Source: Siphonodentalium dalli
Lineage: Eukaryota; Mollusca; Scaphopoda; Gadilida; Siphonodentaliidae
Direction: 5' to 3'
Length of the DNA stretch: 64,000 nucleotides
Assembly (NCBI GenBank): GCA_032622095.1
Contig: CP136065.1
Coordinates: 149,677,577 to 149,741,576, forward strand
The notes beneath the pieces were generated by a model. It did not search any database and was not told the origin of the DNA. It worked only from the letters and a program-made list of their open reading frames with translations. The first letter of the stretch is position 1. Each line of letters starts with the position of its first letter. A program made the translations under genes and the position numbers. Shown in pieces: positions 1 to 11,438 of the stretch.

Positions 1-597
1 CTGAAAGAACTGCATGGTTGTTTGATCGATGAATGGAAGAAAATGAACTTACAAAAAATATCAACACATGTGCATTTATGTAGAAAACACTATGACAATG
101 ACCCTGTCATGTGACACTATGCGAGACTTGTGTGCATTTATGTATACGGAAATGCACACAGTGTGCATCTATGTATAAAACATTACGACAACGACCACAT
201 AATGGTCACTGGTGGTGGTCTATTGCGCCAGAGACCTGATCACGAGGGCGGTGGTCGTGGTTTCAATTGCTCCTTCCCAAAAAATGATTCAGTTTCGATG
301 CTACACATGCATGCTTCGATGCTACATTTCCTTTCTGTTTACTTCGCAGAAATTCGAGGGGGGAGGGGGTAGAAGGGTTAAATTGGGTTTGAGGGTGTGT
401 ATATTATTTTCACCTTTGATGACTTTAAATATTTTTCTAGTTTATTACTATTAGCATTAATTAGTTGAATTCCAACCTACTAAACAAGGAACACAAACTT
501 AGTGCAAAGGCTAACACCAATGCCAGTGTAAATTATGGCTCAATCTGTCTTGTTGTTAATTTCACATCATATTCATATTGAGTTGTTTCTATTTAAT
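1..597. other. intergenic sequence, weak local duplication
   Basis: No gene is visible. Bases about 65-130 and 135-210 are loosely similar (GTGCATTTATGTA, then ACGACAACGACC against ATGACAATGACC), so this may be an old imperfect duplication. The motif GGTCTATTGCGCCAGAGACC near 225 resembles GGTCTATTGTGCCAGGGACC near 9767, so a fragment of the array family described at 9760 may be here. Confidence 0.3.
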
Positions 598-703
598 ATC
601 ATTCACTATGTGGCTCTGTTAAACTCCCCTCATCCTTTATCTGGGCTTGGGAGCAGCATGTAGATTTGCCATCCTCGCTCCCAGTTCTGCAGTTGGTCCA
701 GAT
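598..703 (-). pseudogene. LINE reverse transcriptase fragment, downstream half
   Basis: On the minus strand this reads DQLQNWERGWQIYM, the segment that follows the catalytic region in jockey/CR1-like non-LTR retrotransposon reverse transcriptases. It continues the fragment at 1852-2268. The two halves are separated only by the hAT element at 704-1851, and the 8 bp GTCCAGAT is present on both sides. The outer end near 598 is approximate. Confidence 0.65.
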
Positions 704-1851
704 TAGGGTCCTGCGAATTGGAGATTTTGATCGAATCGAATATCGAATCGAATTGAAGAATTCGAATCGAATATCGAATCGAATGTCGAATCGAATTATA
801 CATGTGTGTTGCATTCTCAATTAGGCATGTTTTTCCAACGATTAGATGATGTTTGAAACGTTCTATGAACTTCCATGAAGTTCCATCATAACTTATGTGG
901 TGATCAACTGTCGATCACGATACTATTAACTTCAATTGATTATTGTCGAGAAGAAAACTAAAAACAGATCAAAACGTCCATGCGGACGTCACGACGATTA
1001 ATATATAACCGGCCTATCGGAACTAAAATCACACAAAGATTGTACAGTTTGCATGTACATGCAAAATTGCAAATGGGCATTCGGAAACACCCGTTGTTGT
1101 AAACTTGAAGATGCAACAACAGTCGCAGGTAGCCTGTTTATGTAGTACTGGGTGCTTCTGTAACTGATGATTCCATAGATGGGTCGTTGTCCCAGATGCT
1201 TGCGATTTATACACCATGTTGTATTCGTCACACGTGTAAGTTCTTGCACTGCCTGAGAAGCTTATCATGTTTAAAATAAACATGAATAACGGACGACTTA
1301 TTGTCAAGTGCCAAAGGAACGCTCCGAAACTGACAGTCAACTTCAAAAGAAAACTCCACCAACATGCACTTTTCAACCCCTGAAACACTTGAAGTTTACA
1401 TCATCAACGATGTCACATACAAATAACGCGGAACCTGAGATAGACAGTCGGCGGATAACGCTAGCAGTTGCTCAGTCTCATAGTTATTATAATTTACGTG
1501 CGTCGTCGGTCCAACGGCGATTTCAGAGCTTTTGGCAACCATGTTCAAAGCTAGATTCAGACGTATTTAGTGGTCCTAATCTGGTGGCTAATCACTGGCC
1601 ATAAATATATTTAATAGCATGCGTACATTCGTGATGTACAATAAGAATTATAAAGCGCACATATTCATAATTTTAGGGAATTAAATGGCACAGAAACAGC
1701 TAAGATCGACGTGTGTACGTGTTCGTAAGCAGCTAATAATTTCATCCATATATATTCGAAATTTCGAGTTGGAAATTTCGACTCGAATTCGAATCGAATT
1801 TGACTTTCGAATCGAATCTCGAATCGAATATCGAATATTCGCAGGACCCTA
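704..1851 (-). mobile_element. hAT-type DNA transposon, decayed, inserted in a LINE
   Basis: The ends are perfect 15 bp inverted repeats, TAGGGTCCTGCGAAT on the left and its complement on the right. An exact 8 bp target duplication, GTCCAGAT, lies at 696-703 and 1852-1859, as expected for the hAT superfamily. Inside each end is a run of TCGAATCGAAT-like subterminal repeats (about 729-797 and 1757-1835). The element is 1148 bp, too short for a complete transposase. Only a damaged BED-finger-like segment is readable on the minus strand, so this is a non-autonomous derivative. Confidence 0.9.
1150..1235 (-). pseudogene. remnant of a BED zinc finger from hAT transposase
   Basis: The minus strand reads CDEYNMVYKS, a few residues, then THLWNHQLQKHP. 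This follows the BED finger plan: a Cys pair, a Lys-Ser turn, then His with a second His five residues later. The second Cys of the pair is replaced by Tyr. BED fingers sit at the N-terminus of many hAT transposases, and this one lies within a hAT element, so it is probably what is left of the transposase N-terminus. No catalytic domain follows. Confidence 0.55.
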
Positions 1852-2268
1852 GTCCAGATATTTATGAAGTTCTAAGGCATCCTTCTCCGACTTGATGGAT
1901 CTGTTCAGCAAGCAGTCGTCATCATATAGATCTATGAGGTGTCGCTGTCACATGTTTAGCTAAGTCGTTGATATATAACAAGAAGAGCAATGGTCCCATC
2001 ACAGTTCCTTGGGGCACTCCAGATGTTACATTTGCTGAGCTTGAGTGTTAGCCCTCAAGGACGACTTTCTGAGTTCTTTCCAATAAGAAATCATTTATCC
2101 AGTCTAAGGTGTTGTCTCGGTTGCCATATTTCTCACATTTAAGCAGAAGTCGTTGGTAAGGCACCTTGTCGAAGGCCTTCGAAAAGTCCAACAATACAGC
2201 GTCAATCTGTTCCTGCTCGAAGATACCTCTGGTGAAATCATCCACAGTTGAGATTTTCATAGAAATCA
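1852..2268 (-). pseudogene. LINE (non-LTR retrotransposon) reverse transcriptase fragment, upstream half
   Basis: On the minus strand the translation contains IDAVLLDFSKAFDKVP, then WINDFLLERTQKVVLEG, then [20 protein letters not shown]. These are RT motifs of jockey/CR1/L2-like LINEs; the first carries a catalytic Asp. A stop follows VVLEG. A frameshift precedes the YxDD region, which reads LYDDDCLL near 1915-1935. The reading continues across the hAT insertion into 598-703. The upstream edge near 2268 is where recognisable protein ends. This is a dead 5'-truncated copy; the exact clade cannot be set here. Confidence 0.85.
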
Positions 2269-3156
2269 GGCAGATTAAAAAAAAAAATTTGGCCGGGACC
2301 CAGCTTTTTATATATACCGGTGTAACTATCAATTGAACACATGCTATCCAAAGCAATACTTCATCAGATCAGTCTCGTATTTATAAACATCCAAGTTAAT
2401 GATGGAAACCCTAGCTAATATATCTTTCCAGTCATCTCCACATTTGTACAGAAGTATTTTCAGTTCTAGATCGTTGATTTGCAGTCGGTATGGTTGAAGG
2501 TATGGTTTATACATCTGCCGATCATGATCGGCCTCTCGTTTTTAGATTAGACAGCTCTTGTACGGTACAAGTTTAACTACATGTAGTCACACTTCATTAA
2601 TTTCAACAGAAAAAGTCCAGTTGATAAAATTTATTGTCACCAGGCAATTTATGCCATCCTGAGGGTCAGTAGTGATATTCACACTGAGGGAACTTGGAGC
2701 CCACTATCAAGCAAATGTAAATTCTTTAAACTCTTAACTGGTAAATGAGGTAGTTAACACCACCCTACATGTATTTGTAAATGTACTATTGTGAGTGGTT
2801 TGGAGGCAATGGTTAACAAGATAAAACCATTAAGAGAAAGAAATTTCGGATGTTATTTATCATACCAGTATCTCAAAATGGACTCTGCATATGACAATAT
2901 TACCCTGATCAACTATAGCAGTGCTCAATGCCATATTTATGGCTGAGATAATTGGTCTCTAAGAATTATATACATACTGAATTCCTGCGAATTGAGACAT
3001 TTGGTGGTAGTTTTTGCACACTAAACTTTGCTAGTATCAAATATGGCCCAGGTAAAAGGCCAGGTTACATATAATGGTAAATGTTTATGTATATTTTTGT
3101 AACCATTGCATTGGTGCAATCATATGTGTAATTTTGTCAAGTATACACAAACAGTA
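2269..3156. other. intergenic, nothing recognised
   Basis: AT-rich sequence without a supportable exon, palindrome or element end. Confidence 0.4.
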
Positions 3157-3164
3157 ACCATGAC

Positions 3165-3517
3165 CAGGGATCAGCCTAGAGGTTTCAAATTGGGGAATTT
3201 CACTTCTCCCTGTTTTGTCGTTTGGGAGAAGTAGACTGTTCTCAGGGAGAAGTAACAATGGCTGAAGTTCAATTTACACCCCAACATCACCCTTCTATGT
3301 GCAATAAGTATCATGCAACACAAGACCCAATTTATAAAACCATTATATTGAGTTAAGAAAACCATTATAATCAGTAAATATACTTTAAATGTGCTGTTTA
3401 GACATATGTATACTGGTATATGCGAGAGAAGTCACTTCTCCCTGGGGAAAAAATAGGGAGAAGTGGCATATTTTAGGGAGAAGATGTCTCCCAAGTCGCC
3501 CTCTAGGCTGGTCCCTG
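3165..3517. mobile_element. small non-autonomous hAT element (353 bp)
   Basis: An exact 8 bp duplication, ACCATGAC, occupies 3157-3164 and 3518-3525. The ends are CAGGGATCAGCCTAGAGG and CCTCTAGGCTGGTCCCTG, an inverted repeat with one mismatch. Inside each end are inverted clusters of the motif TTCTCCCT/AGGGAGAAG. There is no coding content beyond a short chance frame. Confidence 0.88.
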
Positions 3518-3525
3518 ACCATGAC

Positions 3526-4026
3526 TAAATCGTGTGTCAAGGTAAATAAAAATAACTGATTAAAATGTAACGTCAGTCACAGTAACATCAGTCACGGAAA
3601 AAACATTTGGTCAAATACTATAATTTGCTCCTCAAAAATGGTAATTAAGTCAAGAATATCAATTGCCAACATGAGAAAATATGATCCATCATTATTAGAG
3701 ATTTCATTTGGTGGAAATTCAGACATGAACATAGTGGTTAAAATTTATGTCATATTTGTATAACTTCAGTCACAAAGTCATTTCGTTATGTAATTTTGTA
3801 AATATAGAATGCACCAAAATATTTATGGTCTTATTTTGCAGTCCTCTCAGATACTTCAATGAATGTTTGTTGTCTCTTCTGAATGACTAACGGTATTTCA
3901 TCCTGGAATTATGAGCTAATAAAACACAAAATTTTCCATGTTGTAACGTCAGTCATGAGTGGAATTGCTCACTTGGGCATCCATACTCATGCGTAGGTTA
4001 CCCACACCAATATACATGTCTGACAA
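3526..4026. other. intergenic, nothing recognised
   Basis: CGTCAGTCA-like words occur near 3570, 3590 and 3945, but I could not define an element from them. Confidence 0.35.
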
Positions 4027-4255
4027 CTACTCTGAGCTTTGATGGGTGGGCAGCCCTCTTAATTCAGATTGTTTGGCTTTGGCAATCTGCTACAGCAACC
4101 CTTTGCCATGGCCCTGTTTGCTTCAGCAAATGGACTTGGCATTGCTGATTGCCACAGCCAATTCTGAGGCTGAGTGGGAACCTCGACTGGAATCAAATAT
4201 TTTTTACCCCAGAAGCCGAAGAAATAGTAATTTATGGGCGTTAAATCAGATTATT
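4027..4255. repeat. remnant of TTAA-class palindromic MITE (family B)
   Basis: The words CTCTGAGCTTTGATGGGTGG and CCTCGACTGGAATCAAATAT, followed by an AAGAAATAGTAATTTATGGG stretch, match the right half of the complete copies at 12498, 42204, 52086 and 54181. About 120 bp of unrelated sequence interrupts the copy, and the outer terminus is lost. Confidence 0.6.
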
Positions 4256-5366
4256 TTTCTTCAATACTTTGCAACTGAAAATGAGTCAAAATTGAAATTA
4301 AACTTTAGATTTTCTTGGAGAATGTTGAACAAACTCAAGAAGCTACATTATAGGACATAACTCTAGATAAAACACTAAATGTTAAGAAACACCTAACTAA
4401 CATCTCTAAGCGAAAATTTCCATGTTAATGTTATAAAAAGCGTTTAATTATATATTTATAATTTTCTGAAGAAATTGCTTGTTGAACTGTTGTTCTATTT
4501 ATATTTTTCATTGAAATAAATCTGATTTTACCACAGACCCATAGATAGTACTTAGTAGTTAATCAGCCAAAGGTAGACAAACATCTGGTGGGGAAATGTC
4601 TGCTAAATGTATATCTATAGAAAGTGGGGAAATGTCCGCCTATAACATTTTCAAAGCGGGGAAAAGTCTGGGTTTCCCATGTTGTTATGTGGAATATGTT
4701 CTAATGACTTTACTGACAATCACCTTACACTAAGTTACAGTGAAAACAACTCAATTGTGTGTAATTAACGAGACAGAGTAAGCCGTAGTTCATTTGCACT
4801 ACCGCTAATCTTATGTTTGTTTGTGTTCATTGTTCAGTAGGTTGGTATTCAAATAATGTAATAACTAAAAAAATAAGTCATCAACGGAGGAAATAATATT
4901 ACATTACATACACGCAGAATGGATCTCCATGCACACCCTTCTATTCCTATTTGTGGACCTGTGTTCATTGTTCAGTAGGACCGCATTTGGGACACAGTCC
5001 GTGTCCCACTAAAAGCGGTCACGACCCTACTGTATCCCCCCCCAGGAGTCCAAACGAGATGGTTCTTGCACCATTGTGCAGAATATACCTGTATGTACCA
5101 GAGTTCCATTCCCCATATCCGTAGCTTGAGCTGAACCTCCATTGTTAATCCCTATCAACTTACAACTGGATCCGACAGGTATGCAAGTACGCAAAAACAA
5201 AGAGGCACCGATCAGACCTCCCCTAGATCCCCAAAAGAGTGGGTATATTTGTGAGGCTTGTGCCTGTCGAGATACAAAGTGTTCAAAGGGGAAAATCGGA
5301 AGCCAGTAATCCCAAGAAATACTAACTGTAGCACATGGTTCCCAAGAGATTTTTTTTCCACATCCT
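4256..5366. other. intergenic, nothing recognised
   Basis: The phrase TGTGTTCATTGTTCAGTAGG occurs near both 4826 and 4961. A short inverted repeat lies near 4978-5035 (CAGTAGGACCGC and GCGGTCACGACCCTACTG). No exon is supportable; the frame on the minus strand at 5027-5473 shows no family motif. Confidence 0.35.
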
Positions 5367-5708
5367 TTAACCCTTTGGCGAGTAGAATGACATATATGTC
5401 GTCTATCGGTTGAGGAGTAGAACGATATATATGTCTTTTCAGGAAGTGTTATTTTATGTAGACATAACTTCAATAAATCATCTGATCTATAAATGATTTA
5501 TATAGGAGTTATTTTTATTAATATAATGTCCCAAATGTATAAGTGCAATCGATTATGATAACACACGTTAACACAAAATGCACATAAATTAAAACGAATT
5601 ATTGGACCTTTTGACCTGAACTTGTTAATAATTATTGCTATGACATTGACGTTAAATTTACTCATGACGTCATGTATATGACCTTACAGATACTCTCCAA
5701 AGGGTTAA
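5367..5708. mobile_element. TTAA-flanked MITE, piggyBac-like ends (family D)
   Basis: TTAA lies at both ends. The terminal repeats are CCCTTTGGCGAGTA on the left and TACTCTCCAAAGGG on the right. Termini that begin CCC next to a TTAA duplication are typical of piggyBac-superfamily elements. It is 342 bp with no transposase. Confidence 0.7.
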
Positions 5709-5923
5709 AGTTGTCTGTATGTTTCCTTCTTCGCCATTGTCCGAAAACCCCAAGTTCCATTACATCACCAGTTTTAGTCATTTGGAGATCTTCCTGAATG
5801 GACATATTGTCGAATATTATTCCTGCAGTCATCCCTTCTTCTATGGTTTCAAGTCGCTTGGTTTCATTATACATCCATTCAAAAACTTTGTCTTGGAATC
5901 CTGGTTAATGTTTCACACTATTA

Positions 5924-8843
5924 TTAGCTCAACTTACTTTTGTAAGTTTTAGCTATTGCCATGGCTTGGCGTCCGTCGTCCGTGTGTGTGTGTGTGCGTG
6001 TGTCCGTCAACAATTTCCTTTGGCACGGGCTACAGGTCTTACCTTTGGTCTGGTCTTTATGAAATTTTGCATGAATGTTGACATTGACATGTAGATGGGA
6101 ACGAGTCATTTTGGGGTCATTCGGCCAAAAAACATGGCCGCTGGTGGCCATCTTGGATTTCAAAATTCAATCCATTGGCGTGGCATTTGGGGTCGTTCGG
6201 CCAAAAAACATGGCCGTCAGCAGCCATCTTGGATTTTACTCTTTGCCTGACTAAATCATTTGGCGCAGGCTACAGGTCGTAGTTTTGATCGGAACTTCAT
6301 GAAATTTGTCATGGATGTTAACAATGACATGTAGATGGGAATGAGTGATTTTGGGGTTGTTCGGCCAAAAAACATGGCCGCCAGCAGCCATCTTGGATTT
6401 TACTCTTTGCATGACTAAATCCTTGGGCGCGGGCTACAGGTCGTACCTTTGGTCTGATCTTTATGAAATTTGTCATGAATGTTGACATTGACATGTAGAT
6501 GGGAACGAGTCATTTTGGGGTCATTCGGCCAAAAAACATGGCCGCTGGTGGCCATTTTGGATTTCAAAATTCAATCCATTGGCGCGGGCTACAGGTCGTA
6601 CTGTTCGTCTGATCATTATGAAATTTGTCATGGATGTTAATATTGACATGTAGATGGGAACGAATCATTTTGGGGTCGTTCGGCCAAAAAACATGGCCGC
6701 TGGCAGCCATCTTGGATTTTACTCTTTGCATGACTAAATCCTTTGGCGTAGGCCACAGGTCGTAGTTTTGATCAGAACTTCATGAAATTTGTCATGGATG
6801 TTAACAATGACATGTTGATGGGAACGAGTGAATTTGGGGTTGTTCGGCCCAAAAACATGGCCGCCAGCAGCCATCATGGATTTTACTCTTTGCATGACTA
6901 AATCCTTTGGCGCGGGCTACAGGTCATACCTATGGTCTGATCTTCATGAATTTTGTCATGAATGTTGACATTGACATGTAGATAGGAACGAGTCATTTTG
7001 GGGTCATTCGGCCAAAAAACATGGCCGCTGGTGGCCATTTTGGATTTCAAAATTCAATCCATTGGCACGGGCTACAGGTCATGCTGTTCGTCTGATCATC
7101 ATGAAATTTGTCATGGATGTTAATATTGACATGTAGATGGGAACGAGTGATTTTGGGGTCGTTCAGCCAAAAAACATGGCCGCCAGCAGCCATCTTGGAT
7201 TTTACTCTTTGCATGACTAAATTCTTTGGCGCGGGCTACAGGTTGTAGCTTTGGTCAGAACTTCATGAAATTTGTCATGGTTGTTAACAATGACATGTAG
7301 ATGGGAACGAGTGATTTTGGGGTCGTTCGGCGAAAGAACATGGCCGCCAGCAGCCATCTTTGATTTTACTCTTTGCATGACTAAATCCTTTGGCACGGGT
7401 TACATGTTGTACCTTTGGTCTGACCTTTATGAAATTTGTCATGAATATTGATATTGACATGTAGATGGGAACAAGTCATTTTGGGGTTGTTCGGCCGAAA
7501 AACATGGCCGCCAGCAGCCATCATGGATTTTACTCTTTGCATGACTAAATCCTTTGGCGCGGGCTACAGGTCGTACCTATGGTCTGATCTTTATGAATTT
7601 TGTCATGAATGTTGACATTGACATGTAGATGGGAACGAGTCATTTTGGGGTCATTCGGCCAAAAAACATGGCCGCTGGTGGCCATTTTGGATTTCAAAAT
7701 TCAATCCATTGGCGCGGGCTACATGTCGTGCTGTTCGTCTGATCATCATGAAATTTGTCATGAATGTTAATATTGACATGTAGATGGGAACGAGTGGTTT
7801 TGGGGTCGTTCAGCCAAAAAACATGGCCGCCAGCAGCCATCTTGGATTTTACTCTTTGCATGACTAAATTCTTTGGCGCGGGCTACAGGTTGTAGCTTTG
7901 GTCAGAACTTCATGAAATTTGTCATGGATGTTAACAATGACATGTAGATGGGAACGAGTGATTTTGGGGTCGTTCGGCCAAAAAACATGGCCGCCAGCAG
8001 CCATCTTGGATTTTACTCTTTCAATGACTAAATCCTTTGGCGCGGGTTACAGGTCGTACCTTTGGTCTGACCTCTATGAAATTTGTCATGAATATTGATA
8101 TTGACATGTATATGGGAACGAGTCATTTTGGGGTCATACGGCCAAAAAACATGGCCGCTGGCAGCCATCTTGGATTTCAAAATTCAATCCATTGGCACGG
8201 GCTACAGGTCGTACTGTTTGTCTGATCATCATGATATTTACCATGGATGTTAATATTAACATGTAGATGGGAACGAGTCATTTTGGGGTCGTTTGGCCAG
8301 CAGCCATATTGGATTTTACTCTTTGCATGAATAAATCCTTTGGTGCGTGCTACAGGTCGTAGCTTTGGTCGGAACTTCAAGAAATTTGTCATGTATGTTA
8401 ACAATGACATGTAGATGGGAAACGAGTCATTTTGGGGTCGTTCAGCCGAAAAACATGGCCGCCAGCAGCCATCTTGGATTTTACTCTTTGCATGACTAAA
8501 TCCATTGGCACAGGCTACAGATCATACCTTTGATCAGATCATTATGAGATTTGTAAAGGCTGTAGATGGGAACAAGTCATTTTGGGGTAATTCGGAAAAA
8601 ATCATGGCTGCCGGTGGCCATTTTAGAATTTACTCTTTGCATCAATAAATCCTTTGGCACACCATAATCACCACATCCCTGATCCGATCATTATGAAACC
8701 TGTTATGAAAGTTGATATTGACATGTACATCTAGTCTTACTTAGATATTTCAATTAGCACTTTTCCTATTCCTCCATTTACTGTCGACCATTAAATTATT
8801 CCCCTACCTAAGTTGAGCTACAGTGTCATTGACACTTTCATTG
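5924..8843 (+). repeat. tandem-array element (family R), 2.9 kb copy with higher-order structure
   Basis: The copy is bounded by TTAGCTCAACTTACTTT on the left and AAGTTGAGCTACAGTGTC on the right, which form an inverted repeat. Between them are about 17 units, recognisable by GGCTACAGGTCGTA, a TGACATGTAGATGGGAACGA stretch and AAAAACATGGCCGCC. Unit starts are spaced about 153-165 bp. Three variants differ in the sequence after GGTCGTA (CCTTTGGTC, CTGTTCGTC, GTTTTGATC) and mostly recur in that order, giving a higher-order period near 480 bp. Short open frames in it are by-products of the repeat and carry no family motif. Confidence 0.85.
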
Positions 8844-9759
8844 TATAAAACTAGTAAGCTTGGTGATGGAAAAATGAAAAGTTTACTGTTTTGCAAGCTT
8901 GCATACCCTTGAGGACTTCTTGTGTAAAGATCCAAACAAACAGATATTTTTTTTTCCCAGCGTCGCCCTCTATGATCTGTCACAATAGAATTCTTTACTT
9001 GGCTCACAATTATTTCAATCATATATCTGTATTCATATGGCATTAGGTTAGAAAGTTCCTTTCAAAATATATCAATGTTTGATTCAGTGCTGTCCAATTT
9101 TCCATCAGGTTTGTGTTGATTTTCATTTTGCAGCATATTCTATTTGAGCAACACTCCTTCACATTTTGCAGAATGTACTGTTAGTTTTGAAGTGTTAGTT
9201 TCGTTGCACAATTTTTCTACAAAATGGTATTTGCTACATATCATATCCTTCTCATAGTTCTTCCTTCACACATTGCTAGCAGTTCAACTTGTTTACATAT
9301 GTCAAAATACCATCGGTAGTAGATTCATATGTGTTATCAATGGACAATTTTTTAAAGGGAATGTCTTTGTCAGACCTGCAAACTCCATTTGTCTTTTTCA
9401 AATGTTACCTTTTTCTTAATTGATATTCCATTTGCAGCATCCGGTGTCAACAACACACTCTAATAGTTCATTGTTTATGCATGCTGCCTTGAAATATTCT
9501 GGAAAATAACTTATTGATGACAATTTTGAACAAATATTTCTATCAAAGTTTATGGAATCATTTATTTCAATACCCTGAATATCCTTCTCCTCAATCCATT
9601 TATCTTTTTTCTCACTATTTTGCTCTTTGGAAATGAATTTGTTACATTTTTTGAGAAATTTCCCTGATCTGGAATTATAGATTCTTCTCCCTCATTACAT
9701 GATTCAATTTTGTATGTCAAATACATGTCATCATCAGTCTGATATATATGTCTTTGTGG
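8844..9759. other. intergenic, nothing recognised
   Basis: AT-rich sequence with no supportable exon or repeat boundary. Confidence 0.4.
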
Positions 9760-10525
9760 GTGTGGGGGTCTATTGTGCCAGGGACCTGTGATCCGTTTGT
9801 CACCAAACCATCATATGGATCTTCGGGGTGATCGCTAGATGGGAGCTTATCATTTTTTCTGATGCTAAATGATTCAGATGGGAACTTACCATTTTTAGCT
9901 CAACTTACAAAGTAAAGTTTGAGCTATTGCCATGGGTTGCTTGTCCATCGTGCATGCGTGCATTCGTCAACAATTTCCTTTAGCACAGCCTACAGGTCAC
10001 TGCTTTCATCCGATTGTCACCAATCTTCAAATGGATCTTCGAGGTGACCTCTAGATGAGAGCTTACCATTTTTTCCGAATTCTGTTAAAAACATGGCTGC
10101 CAGTGGCCATCTTGGATTTTACTCTTTGTACGACTAAATCCTTTAGCACACCCTACAGGTCACATCTCTCATTGTCACCAAACCTCATATGGTTCTTTGG
10201 GGTGACCTCTAAATTGGAGCATCCTATTTTGACCTAATTTCGTTGACAAACATGGCTGTCAACAGCCATCTTGGATTTCTAATTTGAATCAATCAGCAAA
10301 CCTTGCATCCCTCATTTGTCATTTTTTTTTTAATTCCATTGGAAAACATGGCTGCCAGCAGCTGTCTTGGATTTTACTTTATGTATCCATGTATCTCTTC
10401 ATGTTGACATCTAGTATTACTTAAGTCATTTCAACTTTCCACACTCCTAATCTCTCCATTGACTGTAACACATGAAATTATCCCTCAACCAAGTTGAGCT
10501 ACAGTTTTATTGGCAGTTTCATGTC
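9760..10525 (+). repeat. tandem-array element (family R), second subfamily
   Basis: The main copy runs from TAGCTCAACTTACAAAG at 9896 to AAGTTGAGCTACAG near 10490. About 135 bp of related sequence precedes it. Units carry CACCAAACCTCATATGG, GGTGACCTCTAGATG and AACATGGCTGCCAG words. This subfamily is also seen at 14025-14371 and 33617-34625. Confidence 0.75.
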
Positions 10526-10929
10526 ATTCACTGCTATACATTCTATGCCGTATGGTGTCACACCTACCATTCAACTTTTTGCCTCTCTTGTCAACATGGT
10601 CGCTCTCTGGCATGCAGGGCCGTCTATCTGGCTAAAAAAAAAAATTCAAGAGGGTCCTATGTTATGTACCGTATATGATACAAACAGAATTATGGCTATG
10701 GAGGGACTGCACATATGATGACCACCATACTCTCAAGCTGTGTTATGTTAACAACAAACTTTGAGAACTTGTATGGCCGCCTATCTACCTGCCATCATAA
10801 CTTAGTCACAGGCAAGGTGTGTAACTTGCTGTTGACTTGTGTAACTTACTGGAAATTTGAAATATAATTTAGGTTAAATCTATTATTTCAGGTTCCAGGG
10901 CTTCATTCTGTCGGATTATTCGTTACAGT
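10526..10929 (+). other. 5' flank of the RRM gene with a likely 5' exon part
   Basis: A pyrimidine-rich acceptor (TATTATTTCAG) ends at 10891, so transcribed exon sequence probably begins at 10892. From there to the ATG at 10930 the frame is open, so the ATG could be internal. I prefer it as the start because A lies at -3 and the following residues look like a protein N-terminus. A promoter or first exon further upstream is not recognisable. Confidence 0.5.
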
Positions 10930-11121
10930 ATGACATCAGACAGTGGAACACCAACTGAGGATGATGACTTGAAGTCAGAGGTCTATCTGGATGGCTTTCA
11001 GTTAGAAAGTGAATCAGATGATTCTCAGGAAGATCTTATCTGTAGATGCTATGGACGTGGTCTGACAATAGAACAAATAGACATTCCACGAGTCCCAACA
11101 TTTGTTGATATCTCAAACAAT
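10930..11121 (+). CDS. RRM-like RNA-binding protein, coding exon 1
   Basis: This exon encodes the first 64 residues of a predicted 321-residue protein. It is strongly acidic, with runs such as TEDDD and SESDDSQED, and has no signal peptide or membrane segment. It ends in phase 0 at a consensus donor, AAT|GTAAGT. The exon 2 frame joins directly. I do not recognise the protein family from this part. The frame stays open past the donor to 11235, but there it runs into a SINE, so that extension is intronic. The start codon has A at -3; an earlier in-frame start in an unseen upstream exon cannot be excluded. Confidence 0.7.
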
Positions 11122-11179
11122 GTAAGTATACCAACATTTATGCCACCAGTTAAAGATATGTTCAAGGTTCCTGACGCTT

Positions 11180-11438
11180 TGTATAGCATATGGCGATTAG
11201 GGTTCAAATCCACGTTTCCATCGTGGACTTTGTAACTCGAAATCGTTATCTGGTGGAGTTACCAGTTACTCGCCGATGGCCGGTGGTTTGCCGCACATGG
11301 TTGACGAGTTTATCAGCCATTGAAATCACTGTTAGATTAGTCGCAAGTGTGCGGATTTCCTCCACCACTAAAACTGGCAATGTCGTGATATGGCCTTAGT
11401 GGCTAAAGCGACAATAAACCCCAATCAATCAATCAATC
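11180..11438 (+). mobile_element. tRNA-derived SINE in intron 1
   Basis: GGTTCAAATCC near 11198 is a good Pol III B box. The body ends in CCCCAATCAATCAATCAATC, a short-tandem tail of the kind seen on molluscan V-type SINEs. The A box and true 5' end are not clear, so this copy may be 5' truncated. The left boundary is approximate. Assignment to a named family would need a library search. Confidence 0.7.

Noticed and set aside
5027-5473. A 148-codon minus-strand frame
   Set aside because: Composition looks random, and part of it is inside the TTAA element at 5367. No splice sites or domain were found.
5924-8410. Short open frames with a methionine start in the tandem array (for example 8037-8225)
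   Set aside because: They recur with every unit, in both orientations, and have no domain; they follow the repeat, not a gene.
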